Of a DNA stretch of 64,000 bases, positions 31,360 to 40,062 are shown piece by piece; the first letter of the stretch is position 1, and every line of letters starts with the position of its first letter. Under the pieces are notes generated by a model that made no database searches, was not told the origin of the DNA, and saw only the letters and a program-made list of their open reading frames with translations. The translations under genes and the position numbers were made by a program. Source of the stretch: Trebonia sp963843745 (GTDB taxonomy: Bacteria > Actinomycetota > Actinomycetes > Streptosporangiales > Streptosporangiaceae); the NCBI GenBank assembly GCA_963843745.1, contig CAWJLP010000012.1:248001-312000 (forward strand), in the 5' to 3' direction.

Positions 31360-32928
31360 TCAGTGGCCGGCGCCGAGGTTCGCGCCGCCCGGGTAGCCGC
31401 CGCCGCCGAACTTTTCGTCCAGCGCCGCGTAGTCCTTCCCGCCCGCCGCGGTGCGCGGCAGCGCGTCGAGGAACTCGATGGTCTTCGGCTTCTTGTACGA
31501 CGCGATGTTGCGCTTGCAGTGCTCGATGAGCTCGTCCGCGGTCACCGGGGCCGTCCCGTTGAGGACCACGACGGCCTTCACGTCCTGCAGGAAGCGCTCG
31601 TTCGGTACGCCGATGACCGCGGCCTCCTTCACCGCCGGGTGAGCTTCCAGGCAGTTCTCCACCTCGGCGGGGAAGATGTTCTCCGCCCCGGACTTGAGCA
31701 TCCGGGTCATCGTGCCGAGGAAGGTGAGCGTGCCGTCCGGCTCGCGCCGTCCGAGGTCGGTGGTGTGCCACCAGCCGAAGCGGAACCGCTGTTCGTTGAT
31801 CTCGGGGCGGTTCCAGTAGCCCAGGTGCACCGTGTCGCCGCGGAGGCAGATCTCGCCTGCCTCGCCGACCGGGCACTCCCTGCCGTCGGGGTCGAGGATC
31901 CGGACCCGCGTCATGGGGGATGGCCGGCCGGCGTTGCCCGCGCCCTTGCCGCCGTAGCCGCCGACGATGGGCATGCCGGAGACCTCGGTCTGCCCGTAGC
32001 CGTAGCCCATCCCGCCGCCCGCGCGGCAGTGACGGCTCTCGTCCGGGGCGATCATGCCCTGCCACAGCGGCGGCGCGAAGGTGGCTTTGAGGTGCGGGAG
32101 TTCCACCGAGCGCTCTCGCATCAGCGGGACCAGCTGGCCGATCGTGGCCGGCATGAGGTACGCGTGGGTGCACTGCTCTGCCGCCAGGATGCTCAGCACC
32201 TCGTCGGCGACGACCCGCGGCGTCACGACGTTCGTGCCGGCCTGCAGCAGCACGGGGATGCCGAAGAACTGGAAGTTGCCGATGTGGAACATCGGCCCGG
32301 TGTTCAGGAACACGGTCGCGTTGTCGATGTCGCCCAGCCAGGCGACCGACATGCCCATGCTGATCAGGTTGGTGTGCGACAGCATCGAGCCGCACTGCCT
32401 GCCGCTGATCGCCGCCGTGTAGATGACGAGCAGCGCGGAGTCGGGGTCGATGTCCAGCCCCGGGTCACCCGGGTCGCCGCTGGCCAGGAGCTCCTCGTAG
32501 CTGCCGGCCGCATCGGAGTCGTGGCGCAGCCACAGCGCGGATTCGGCTGCCTGGCTCTCGGCCCGCGCGGCGCGCACCGTGTCGCCGATCTCCTCCTGCT
32601 GCCAGATGACCACCGCGGGGCTGAAGTCGTCGATCGCGAAGGCCATCTCGGGCGGTGCCCAGCGCCAGTAGCCGGGGCATACCATCGCGCCGATCTTGGC
32701 GGCCGCACCGAGCAGCTCGTACACCCGGAAGGAGTTCTGGCCGAGCCACAAGATCCGGTCGCCTTGCCCGACCCCCGCCTGGCGCAGCGCGTTCGCCAGC
32801 CGGCGAACCCGTTCGTCCAGCTCGGGCCAGGTCAGCCGGTACTGCCCGTCGACGAGCGCGAGCCCGCCGGGGTAGCTGCGGCTGTGCTCGGAGATGATGT
32901 CCCCGATGGTGACGTGGGATGAGGACAA
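31360..32928 (-). CDS. Acyl-CoA synthetase (AMP-binding) with variant P-loop
   Basis: 522 residues. The ANL fold is clear (YGQTEVSG, TDLGRREPDGTLTFLGTMTRM, AENIFPAEVENCLEAHP). The usual ATP-binding YTSGTTGxPKG is replaced by YTAAISGRQCGSMLSH, and the C-terminal lysine loop is PRTAAGGKDYAALDE. Both are seen in a subfamily of actinobacterial ligases, but weaken the assumption of normal adenylation. TTG 32928 appears to be the start, 6 nt after the previous stop. Last gene of a six-gene minus-strand operon. Confidence 0.85.
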   Translation of the reverse strand: MSSSHVTIGDIISEHSRSYPGGLALVDGQYRLTWPELDERVRRLANALRQAGVGQGDRILWLGQNSFRVYELLGAAAKIGAMVCPGYWRWAPPEMAFAIDDFSPAVVIWQQEEIGDTVRAARAESQAAESALWLRHDSDAAGSYEELLASGDPGDPGLDIDPDSALLVIYTAAISGRQCGSMLSHTNLISMGMSVAWLGDIDNATVFLNTGPMFHIGNFQFFGIPVLLQAGTNVVTPRVVADEVLSILAAEQCTHAYLMPATIGQLVPLMRERSVELPHLKATFAPPLWQGMIAPDESRHCRAGGGMGYGYGQTEVSGMPIVGGYGGKGAGNAGRPSPMTRVRILDPDGRECPVGEAGEICLRGDTVHLGYWNRPEINEQRFRFGWWHTTDLGRREPDGTLTFLGTMTRMLKSGAENIFPAEVENCLEAHPAVKEAAVIGVPNERFLQDVKAVVVLNGTAPVTADELIEHCKRNIASYKKPKTIEFLDALPRTAAGGKDYAALDEKFGGGGYPGGANLGAGH

Positions 32929-32934
32929 TGAAAC

Positions 32935-33642
32935 TCACGCTCCCGCTTCTGCGATAGTCACCCGCTGGCCGTCGCGCCCGCAGCCGCACGGTCCCGCCGT
33001 GACGCTGCCGGCCAGTCCCGTGGCGGCCTCCGTGACCTGGTGTGCGCGCGGGCCTGCCGTGCTGATGAACAGCTCGCCGCCGCGCTCGGTCACCGTCCAC
33101 TCGGCGTCGTTGATGTGGGCGCCGGACCGCTGCGGGCATTCCACCGCGATGGCCGGCCCGACCCGCGCGAGGATGAACGGCCGGGCGCCTGCCTCGGCCA
33201 GCAGACCGGCCGCGTCCGGCCTGGCGACGATCGCCGGCACCTTGGCGACGACCTCGGCGAGCTCGTCGCCAAGCCCCTCGGCCACCGTCTGGTTGATCCC
33301 GAAGATCATCGTGATCGGAAGCCGGCGCGCGTACATGCCGGTCCGGAACGCCTCGAAGCTGGCGATCTCCCCGGTCGAGTACGGCGCGCCCAGCTCGCGG
33401 GCCGCGGTCTCGAACGGGTCGAACCAAGGCGATTCCGCCATCCCGCACACGATGACCAGCCCGCTGTCTCCGTTCACGCCCAGGCCGGCCAGCATGGCGC
33501 GCGCCCAGGCCGTGTCTCGCCGCTGGTCGTCCCAGCTGATCTCGAAGTAGACGCGCTCGCCGGCGACGTCGTAGCTGCCGATGCCCCACAGCCGTTGCGG
33601 GGGCAGCTTCCTGGCCGCGGCCGTCGTGGACGCTAGTGTCAT
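32935..33642 (-). CDS. Unrecognised protein associated with PaaK-like ligase
   Basis: 235 residues. I do not recognise a named family. ESPWFDPFETAARELGAPYS and ITMIFGINQTVAEGLGDELA look like a Rossmann-like half of adenylate-forming enzymes, and VECPQRSGAHINDAEWTV plus AGPCGCGRDG resemble the middle of PaaK-type ligases. No ATP-binding loop is present. It may be a catalytically dead ligase-like partner. Its ATG overlaps the PaaK stop by 4 nt, and the AMP-binding gene follows after 6 nt. Confidence 0.75.
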   Translation of the reverse strand: MTLASTTAAARKLPPQRLWGIGSYDVAGERVYFEISWDDQRRDTAWARAMLAGLGVNGDSGLVIVCGMAESPWFDPFETAARELGAPYSTGEIASFEAFRTGMYARRLPITMIFGINQTVAEGLGDELAEVVAKVPAIVARPDAAGLLAEAGARPFILARVGPAIAVECPQRSGAHINDAEWTVTERGGELFISTAGPRAHQVTEAATGLAGSVTAGPCGCGRDGQRVTIAEAGA

Positions 33643-34934
33643 GCTTTCACCACCCGGGGAAGTTTTCCGCCGCGGCCGCGCGTCAGCAGGTCGGCCTCGG
33701 GCAGCAGTTCGAGGACCGGCGGCACGCCTACCGCGCCCATGATCGCCTCCGACACCCGGTCTCGCAGGTCCGGGACCGAGGACGTGATCTCCGTGTCGTA
33801 GCCGACCCGGACCTTCAGCTCGTCGATCTGCCGCGCCGGCCGGATCAGCTGGAACAGCGCGGTGGCGGTTTCCGGCACCCCCTCCAGCGCCCGCCAGATG
33901 TCCATTGGCACGAACGAGCGGCCCGCCACGATTGTCTCGTCGCCCTTGCGCCCGACCGGCCAGAACCGGGCGTGGGTCCGGCCGCACGCGCAAGGCTGCC
34001 TGGTGACCCGGATGATGTCGTCGGAGCGGAACCGCACCATGGGGGTGATCGGGTTGTCCAGCGCGGTGGCCACGAGCTCGCCGAGTTCACCGTCGGCTAC
34101 CGGCGCGCTCCCGGCCGGGTCGACCGCCTCGAGCAGCACGCAGTCCTCCCAGGCGTGGCAGCCGTCGTGCTCACGGCATTCGAAAGCGCCGGTGACGTCC
34201 CCGGTGGAGGTCCACACGAAGACCTCCACGCCCCAGCTCTTCAGCTGTTCCCGCGACCTGGCGCTGAGCGGCTCGCCCGCGAAGCCGGCACCCTTGAACG
34301 AGGAGAACAGTTCCCGCATGTCGGTGGTCCTGGCGACGTGGTCGAGCTCGGCCAGCGACAGGCCGGTGAGCTGCGCGTAGACCGGGCGGTAGCGCCGGAT
34401 CGCGTCCACGGCGGACGCCCAGCCCCCGATGGCCGTGTTCACCATGACCGGGATCGCGCCGAGCAGGTGGTCGGCGTGGTACATCGCCCCGCGCATCTTG
34501 AAGGAGCTGCCCAGCACGTAGTCTCCCGGGCGCATGCCGATCTCCCACATGTCCCGCGCCGTGGCGGCCCAGAACGGGTGGTAGTTGTCCCAGGCGTGCC
34601 CGTAGAGCGTGGCGTCTCCAGTGGTCCCCGAGGTGGAGAACACCGTGGTCGCGTCGGCGTACCGGGTGCACAGCAGGCCGCCGAACGGGTCACCGGTCTG
34701 ATCGCGGAAGCGCCGGATGTCATCCTTGGTGATGAACGGCGCGCGTTCGGTGAAGTCCGCGAGCGAGTTGATGTCGCTCGGCTTGACCTTCGCTTCTTCC
34801 CAGGTCTTGCGGATCAGCGGGGAACGCTCGTAGACGTAGGGCACCAGCTCAAGGATCCGCTCCTCCTGGAGCGCCTCGATCGAGGCGCGCGGCATGGTCT
34901 CTATCTCGGGTTCGAGGAACCTGTCGTCGGGCAT
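33639..34934 (-). CDS. Phenylacetate-CoA ligase (PaaK)-like enzyme
   Basis: 431 residues. STSGTTGDATLYGHAWDNY (about residues 95-113) is the ATP-binding loop, GAGFAGEPLSARSREQL follows, and CACGRTHARFWPVGRKGDET is the conserved C-terminal hinge of PaaK enzymes. It should activate an aromatic or cyclic acid to its CoA thioester. ATG 34934 has AGGAG six nucleotides upstream. A second in-frame ATG sits directly before it. Confidence 0.88.
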   Translation of the reverse strand: MPDDRFLEPEIETMPRASIEALQEERILELVPYVYERSPLIRKTWEEAKVKPSDINSLADFTERAPFITKDDIRRFRDQTGDPFGGLLCTRYADATTVFSTSGTTGDATLYGHAWDNYHPFWAATARDMWEIGMRPGDYVLGSSFKMRGAMYHADHLLGAIPVMVNTAIGGWASAVDAIRRYRPVYAQLTGLSLAELDHVARTTDMRELFSSFKGAGFAGEPLSARSREQLKSWGVEVFVWTSTGDVTGAFECREHDGCHAWEDCVLLEAVDPAGSAPVADGELGELVATALDNPITPMVRFRSDDIIRVTRQPCACGRTHARFWPVGRKGDETIVAGRSFVPMDIWRALEGVPETATALFQLIRPARQIDELKVRVGYDTEITSSVPDLRDRVSEAIMGAVGVPPVLELLPEADLLTRGRGGKLPRVVKA

Positions 34935-34948
34935 CATCGACTCCTGAT

Positions 34949-35173
34949 TTATCTGTCTTCGGACGGCCAGACCGTGCCGGTGTGCTGGCGGGCCAGGCGC
35001 AGCCCTTCCTCCAGGCTCGCCGCGGTGGCTTCCCACTTGTCGCAGCTGCAGCCGCAGGCGTAGGTGCCGTCGCCGCGGGGGATCACCGACTGCGCGGCGC
35101 ACTCGTCTTGCCGCTGGATCGCACCGCTGACGAACTCAAGCGGCGTGTCGTACAGGACGGAGTCGTCGGACAT
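34949..35173 (-). CDS. Small Cys-rich conserved protein
   Basis: 74 residues. Central GTYACGCSCDKWEATAAS holds a C-x-C-x-C cluster that could bind iron or zinc; a further Cys lies in QDECAAQS. No known family recognised. GAGGAGG lies just upstream of the ATG, and it sits between the amidohydrolase and the PaaK-like ligase, so it is very likely a real gene of this operon. Confidence 0.7.
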   Translation of the reverse strand: MSDDSVLYDTPLEFVSGAIQRQDECAAQSVIPRGDGTYACGCSCDKWEATAASLEEGLRLARQHTGTVWPSEDR

Positions 35174-35203
35174 GAGCCTCCTCGCTCGTCTCCCCGCCCG
35201 CCG

Positions 35204-36340
35204 TCAGGCCGCCGTCGGCAGCGGCGGGACGTTCGGGAACAGCTCGAGGAAGGCGCCGACCGTGACCCGCTCCCTGACCTTCGGGTCGACCCCGTCGAAC
35301 AGCTCGTGCAGCGTCGCCTGGGTGTGCCCGTAGGTGCCCTCCATGTGCGGGTAGTCGCTGCCCCACATCACGTTGTTGTAGCCGAGGTACTGCGCCACGG
35401 CGACCGCAGAATGGTCGTGCTGGAACGAGGCGTAGACCTGGGTGTAGATGATCTCCCTGATGTCGCGCTTGAGCTTCGGGCGCACCGCCATCGCGTGCTG
35501 GCGGTAGCCCTCGATCATCCGGTCGGCGATGAACGGAACCCACGTCGCGCCGCCTTCGGAGACCAGGACCTTGAGGTTCGGGTGCCGGTCCAGCGCGCCG
35601 GAGGCGACCAGCTTCATCACCGCCCGCTGTCCCCCGAAGGTCGTCTCCGTGTAGTTGAGCACCGCTCCGCCCGGACCTCGGAACTTGACCTGGCCGTTGC
35701 CGCTCTTGGCGTCGCTCAGGTCGACGGGGTCGGTGCCGATGTGGAACGCGATGACCATGTTCGCCGCCTCGGCGGCGGCCCAGAACGGCTCCCAGTCGTC
35801 GCGGTTGTAGTCCTTCTGCAGCGGGTGCGGCTGCACCGGCAGATAGACGGCGCGGTAGCCCATCTCGGTGATGCGCTCGAGCTCCCGCACCGCGTCGCCG
35901 ATGTCGAGCGTGGAGACCTGCCCGGTGGTGACCAGCCGGGGGGAGAACCGCTCGAGCGATTCGAAAGCCCAGTCGTTGCTGACCCGGATCGCCTCGCGCA
36001 GCGCCTCGGCGGTGCGGAAGGACGAGCTCCACATGCCCAGCGACGGGAACACGAGCTCCGACCAGATGCCCTCGTTGTCGAGGTCCTTCATCCGCAGCGC
36101 CACGTCCCTGGCGCCGGGCGCGCGGTGGGTGGCCTCCATGAATTCCTTGGCCACCGCGCTAGTCGGCAGCTTCCTGCGGAACGCCATCCCGTCGATGTAG
36201 ACGGTCTCCCACTCGCCGTCGGGGTCCTTGACCGCGTGCGGCATGAGCTCGGCCAGCCGCGGCGGCAGGCTCGCCCGCCACAGGTCCTCCGGCTCCAGGA
36301 AGTGTGAATCGCCAGAGTTGGCCCAGATCTTCGCCGCCAT
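35204..36340 (-). CDS. Amidohydrolase-2 family metal-dependent hydrolase/decarboxylase
   Basis: 378 residues. WANSGDSHFLEPEDLW gives the D-x-H, VIAFHIGTDP the central His and WGSDYPHMEGTYGH the C-terminal Asp. This is the ACMSD-like superfamily that hydrolyses or decarboxylates CoA-linked or aromatic acids. GGGAGG precedes the ATG. Second gene of the minus-strand operon. Confidence 0.9.
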   Translation of the reverse strand: MAAKIWANSGDSHFLEPEDLWRASLPPRLAELMPHAVKDPDGEWETVYIDGMAFRRKLPTSAVAKEFMEATHRAPGARDVALRMKDLDNEGIWSELVFPSLGMWSSSFRTAEALREAIRVSNDWAFESLERFSPRLVTTGQVSTLDIGDAVRELERITEMGYRAVYLPVQPHPLQKDYNRDDWEPFWAAAEAANMVIAFHIGTDPVDLSDAKSGNGQVKFRGPGGAVLNYTETTFGGQRAVMKLVASGALDRHPNLKVLVSEGGATWVPFIADRMIEGYRQHAMAVRPKLKRDIREIIYTQVYASFQHDHSAVAVAQYLGYNNVMWGSDYPHMEGTYGHTQATLHELFDGVDPKVRERVTVGAFLELFPNVPPLPTAA

Positions 36341-36384
36341 CGCCGTTTCCTCCCTGTCGCCGCCCCGAAGCAGCGCTCGCCTTG

Positions 36385-36412
36385 AATCAGTTTACATATT
36401 TATCTTTATCCT
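36385..36412. promoter_or_regulatory. AT-rich island between amidohydrolase and upstream hydrolase
   Basis: Between the stop of the 36406-37413 gene and the amidohydrolase start the minus strand reads GGATAAAGATAAATATG. An internal promoter for the amidohydrolase is plausible. The island overlaps the hydrolase stop codon. Confidence 0.3.
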
Positions 36413-37413
36413 GGGTAGACCGCCGCCGGTAAGCAGGTCAGCAGGGCAAGCCAGGCATAGAACCGGTCCCAGAGCTGCCTGCGGGTGTCCGCGAAGTTGT
36501 GCATGTGAGCCATCTCCGGGATGACGACGAGCGTGATGTCGGACGACGCGGGGTAGCCGGCGGGCTCTCGGCGCGGATCGGCGGACACGTCGGTCGCCCC
36601 GAAGGCGAGGAACACCGGCCGGCTGATCCGGTCGGCGAACGGCCTGGCCAGCCCGGGGGTCATGCCATCGATCCCCGACATCCGGGGGATCAGCGTATGG
36701 CATTGGTCCTCGTCGTAGGCGAACAAGTCGTCGGGCACGTCGGGCACGTGGAAGATGGCCCGGTGCCCCTCGCGCGGGGCGCCGTGATACATCGGCAGCT
36801 CCGCCAGCCCGCTCTGGCGCGCGTTTTCCTTCATGATCCAGCGGCGGCGCTCCTCGGCGGACATGCCTTCCCCCTCCGGGTTCTCGCGGATCCCGCTGAT
36901 CACGAACGGAGAGGCGCCGAAGATGCCGATTCCGGGATAGTCGGCGTACTTGCCCTGCTGGATCATGGTGATGAAGCCGCCGAGCGACTGGCCGATGCCC
37001 GCGAACACCGCCCCGGGCAGCGCCGGGATGCCGTCGATCAGCGTGCCTTCGCTGACCCGTTCCCTGACCTGGCGGTAAACCTCGTGGGCGACGTCCGCCT
37101 GCACCTCGAGCCCGATGAAGTCGCCGTCGGCCGGCCTGCTGCTGTCACCGCCGCCGAAGTAATCCGTGGCGATGAAGATGATCCCCCGTTCGGCCAGGTA
37201 GGCGGCCTTGCTGTACCCGTCGCGCCCGGGCGGCTGAAGATCCCAGTACCGCCGGTGGTACGTGCCGCCAGGGACGGCCAGGATCACGACCGGACGGTTG
37301 GGGAGCGCTTGCGGGTCGGCCACGACGGTTGCCGAGAGCAGGGCCGGCCCGGACTGGCCCGCCGGCAGCGCCGCGGTGACGTCGAAGGTCAGATCTTGCC
37401 GGATCAGGGTCAT
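36406..37413 (-). CDS. Alpha/beta hydrolase
   Basis: 335 residues. VVILAVPGGTYHRRYWDLQP, IFIATDYFGGGDSSRP, GIGQSLGGFITMIQQ (nucleophile elbow) and VVIPEMAHMHNFADT (catalytic His) identify a serine hydrolase. GGGAGG lies 6 nt before ATG 37413. Probable first gene of the PaaK operon. Confidence 0.87.
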   Translation of the reverse strand: MTLIRQDLTFDVTAALPAGQSGPALLSATVVADPQALPNRPVVILAVPGGTYHRRYWDLQPPGRDGYSKAAYLAERGIIFIATDYFGGGDSSRPADGDFIGLEVQADVAHEVYRQVRERVSEGTLIDGIPALPGAVFAGIGQSLGGFITMIQQGKYADYPGIGIFGASPFVISGIRENPEGEGMSAEERRRWIMKENARQSGLAELPMYHGAPREGHRAIFHVPDVPDDLFAYDEDQCHTLIPRMSGIDGMTPGLARPFADRISRPVFLAFGATDVSADPRREPAGYPASSDITLVVIPEMAHMHNFADTRRQLWDRFYAWLALLTCLPAAVYPG

Positions 37414-37455
37414 GTCGGGCCTCCCGCAGCCTCGCCCACGTCTTGACAAAATATT

Positions 37456-37479
37456 AAACTAGGTGAACCAATTTAGTTT
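37456..37479. promoter_or_regulatory. Spaced inverted repeat in a divergent promoter
   Basis: AAACTA (37456-37461) and TAGTTT (37474-37479) are inverted repeats 12 nt apart, preceded by TTGACA (37443-37448). The site lies between the hydrolase and the D-aminoacylase start codons, a natural place for an operator. Confidence 0.4.
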
Positions 37480-37513
37480 GTAGTTGAAGCCCAGGATCAT
37501 CACGGAGACGGCG

Positions 37514-39235
37514 TTGGACACGATCATCAAGAACGGCCTTGTCATCGACGGGACCGGAGCGCCGGGCCGGCACGCCGACGTGGGGATCGCCGACGGCCGG
37601 ATCGCGGCCGTCGGCGACCTGGACGGCAACGGCGCGCGCGTCATCGACGCGGACGGCCTGGCCGTGGCGCCGGGCTTCGTCGACGTGCACACCCACATCG
37701 ACGCGCAGGCCTTCTGGGACCCGGCGCTCAGCCCGTCGCCGCTGCACGGCGTGACCACCGCGCTGGCCGGGAACTGCGGCTTCACGATCGCCCCGCTATC
37801 GCCGGAAACCGGCAGCTACCTGATGCCCATGCTCGCGCGGGTGGAAGGGATGCCGCTTGAATCGCTGCGCCAGGGCGTGCCGTGGGACTGGTCCACGACC
37901 GCGGAGTACCTGGACCGGGTGGATGGCACGCTCGCGATCAACACCGGGTTCATGGTGGGCCACTCGGCGATCCGGCGGCTGGTCATGGGCGAGGCCGCGA
38001 ACGAGCGGGAAGCCATGAGCGACGAGGTCGCGGCCATGCGGGACCTGCTCAGGCAGGGACTGGCCGCCGGGGCCATCGGATTCTCCACGACGACGTCGCC
38101 CACCCACAACGACGCTCAGGGCCGGCCGGTTCCCTCCAGGTTGGCGAGTCGCGGCGAATTCATCGAGCTGGCCCGTGTGGTGGGGGAGTTCCCTGGAACG
38201 TCGCTGGAACTGCTCCCGAAGGGCGCCACCACCCGGGGCCCGTTCGACGACGAGGTCGCCGACCTCATGGTCAGCATGTCGGCGGTGGCCCGGCGGCCGC
38301 TGAACTGGAACGTGATCTCCCCGACGGCGTCCTCGCTCGACACCTGGCTGGCGAAGCTCGAGGTCGGCGACGCGGCCCAGGCCCACGGCGCGAAGGTCGT
38401 CGGCCTCACGATGCCTGTGGACATGCGCGCGAGGTTCTCGTTCCACTCCGGGTTCGTCCTCGACGGGTTCGAAGGCTGGACGGACGTCCTCGCGCTGCCG
38501 GTACCCGAGCGGCTCGCGGCACTACGCGATCCGGAGGTCCGCCGTCGGCTCGAGGCAGGCGCGGCGGCAACGGAGAACATGCGACACCTCTCCAGATGGG
38601 AGCGGCTGGTGCTGGTCGAGGTCTTCTCGCCGGAGTACCAGAAGTTCCAGGGAATGCTGGTTGGCGACGTTGCCGCGGCGCTCGGCTGCGCGCCGTTCGA
38701 GGCGCTGATGACGATCGTGCTGGCGGACGAGCTGCGGACCACCTTCGCCCGTTCGGTACCCCCGCCCACGGCCGCGGACTGGGCGGCGCGCCTCCAGATC
38801 TGGCGTGACCCGCGCAGCCTGATCGGCGCGTCCGACGCGGGCGCGCACCTGGACATGATCGCGGCGTTCCGCTACTCGACGGGGTTCCTCCAGGAGGCGG
38901 TGCGCGAGCAGGGCCTGCTGCCGCTCGAGGAGGCGGTGCACAAACTCACCGCGGCCCCCGCCCGGCTCTACGGGGTCCGCGACCGCGGCGTCCTTCGCGA
39001 GGGCGCGCACGCGGACGTGGTGGTCTTCGATCCGGCCACCGTCGGCGCGACCGAGGTGTGGACCCGCTTCGACTTGCCGGGCGGCGCCGGCAGGCTGTAC
39101 GCCGACGCGACCGGGATCCACGACGTCCTCGTCGCCGGCCAGCAGATCGCCGTCGACGGCGAGTACACCGGTGTGCGACCGGGCCGGGTGCTTCGTTCCG
39201 GGACCGACACCGACACGCCGACGCTCGAGCTGTGA
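37514..39235 (+). CDS. N-acyl-D-amino-acid deacylase / amidohydrolase-3 family
   Basis: 573 residues. DTIIKNGLVIDGTGAPGRHA opens the domain, GFVDVHTHIDAQAFWDP provides the H-x-H metal ligands, and GVTTALAGNCGFTIAPLSP and GASDAGAHLDMIAAF are family signatures. The probable start is TTG 37514 (GGAG six bases upstream). D-aminoacylases cleave N-acyl bonds; in catabolic islands they likely act on other amides or cyclic ureas. A broken relative lies at 63225-63700. The SDR gene follows with a 4-nt overlap. Confidence 0.9.
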   Translation: MDTIIKNGLVIDGTGAPGRHADVGIADGRIAAVGDLDGNGARVIDADGLAVAPGFVDVHTHIDAQAFWDPALSPSPLHGVTTALAGNCGFTIAPLSPETGSYLMPMLARVEGMPLESLRQGVPWDWSTTAEYLDRVDGTLAINTGFMVGHSAIRRLVMGEAANEREAMSDEVAAMRDLLRQGLAAGAIGFSTTTSPTHNDAQGRPVPSRLASRGEFIELARVVGEFPGTSLELLPKGATTRGPFDDEVADLMVSMSAVARRPLNWNVISPTASSLDTWLAKLEVGDAAQAHGAKVVGLTMPVDMRARFSFHSGFVLDGFEGWTDVLALPVPERLAALRDPEVRRRLEAGAAATENMRHLSRWERLVLVEVFSPEYQKFQGMLVGDVAAALGCAPFEALMTIVLADELRTTFARSVPPPTAADWAARLQIWRDPRSLIGASDAGAHLDMIAAFRYSTGFLQEAVREQGLLPLEEAVHKLTAAPARLYGVRDRGVLREGAHADVVVFDPATVGATEVWTRFDLPGGAGRLYADATGIHDVLVAGQQIAVDGEYTGVRPGRVLRSGTDTDTPTLEL

Positions 39236-40062
39236 ACGGGCCGCTTCGGCTGCTAGACCGCTTCTTCGTCACCGACCGGGTGGCGATCGTCAGCGGATCC
39301 GGGCGGGGTATCGGGGCAGCCTGTGCGCGCACGCTGGCTGAGGCGGGGGCGGACGTGGTACTGGTGGCGCGAACCAAGGCCGACCTCGACGCGGTGGCGG
39401 CTCAGGTGGCTCAGCTCGGTCGTCGTTCCCTCACGATTGTCAGCGACCTGCGGGACGCGGCGAACGCCGCAAAAGTGGTGGAACGAACGCTGGCGACGTT
39501 TGGCCGGCTCGACATTCTCATCAACAACGTCGGAGGATCGCCACCTAACCAGGCGCTCAAGCCCCAGCGGGCCTTTCTCGATCTTGACGCCGGCTACCTG
39601 GATGCGGCCTTTCACCTCAATGTGACCACCGCGCTCGCCCTGGCCCAGCAGGCGGTACCGCACTTGCTGGCAAGCGGTGACGGAGCGATCGTGAACATCT
39701 CCTCGGCGATGGCGAAGAACCCGGACCGGGGCATGCTCCCTGGCGGCACTGCCAAGGCCGCCTTGTCCTACATGACAAAACTCATGTCCCGGGACCTGGC
39801 GCCGCGCATCCGTGTCAACGCGGTCGCCCCGGGATCGACGTGGACTCCGGCGCTCGAGCGCTATTACACCGCTGCGGAGCTCGAGGCGAAGATCGCCCGC
39901 ACTCCCATGCGCCGCCTGGGCACGCCCGAGGATATCGCGCTGGCCGTGCTGTTCTTCGCCTCGCCGGCTTCCGGTTATGTGACGGGAGAGGTGCTCGAAG
40001 TGGACGGGGGTATTGACGGGCCCAATTCGCCTTCCGTCCTGCCTGACCTGTTAAGCATGTGA
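39232..40062 (+). CDS. SDR-family protein with Tyr-to-Gly change at the catalytic site
   Basis: 276 residues. AIVSGSGRGIGAACARTLAE, INNVGGSPPN and NISSAMAKNPDRG are conserved, but the Tyr-x-x-x-Lys motif reads GGTAK (codons GGC GGC ACT GCC AAG) where relatives have YGTAK. Loss of the catalytic Tyr should abolish normal SDR chemistry. GTG start overlapping the aminoacylase stop (GTGA). Its 3' end overlaps the convergent SDR gene by 88 nt. Confidence 0.85.
   Translation: MNGPLRLLDRFFVTDRVAIVSGSGRGIGAACARTLAEAGADVVLVARTKADLDAVAAQVAQLGRRSLTIVSDLRDAANAAKVVERTLATFGRLDILINNVGGSPPNQALKPQRAFLDLDAGYLDAAFHLNVTTALALAQQAVPHLLASGDGAIVNISSAMAKNPDRGMLPGGTAKAALSYMTKLMSRDLAPRIRVNAVAPGSTWTPALERYYTAAELEAKIARTPMRRLGTPEDIALAVLFFASPASGYVTGEVLEVDGGIDGPNSPSVLPDLLSM

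Noticed and set aside
31204..32922. 572-residue plus-strand open frame over the AMP-binding ligase
   Set aside because: Shadow of the ligase; no motif and no ribosome binding site.
34982..36307. 441-residue plus-strand open frame
   Set aside because: Antisense of the amidohydrolase and small Cys-rich gene.
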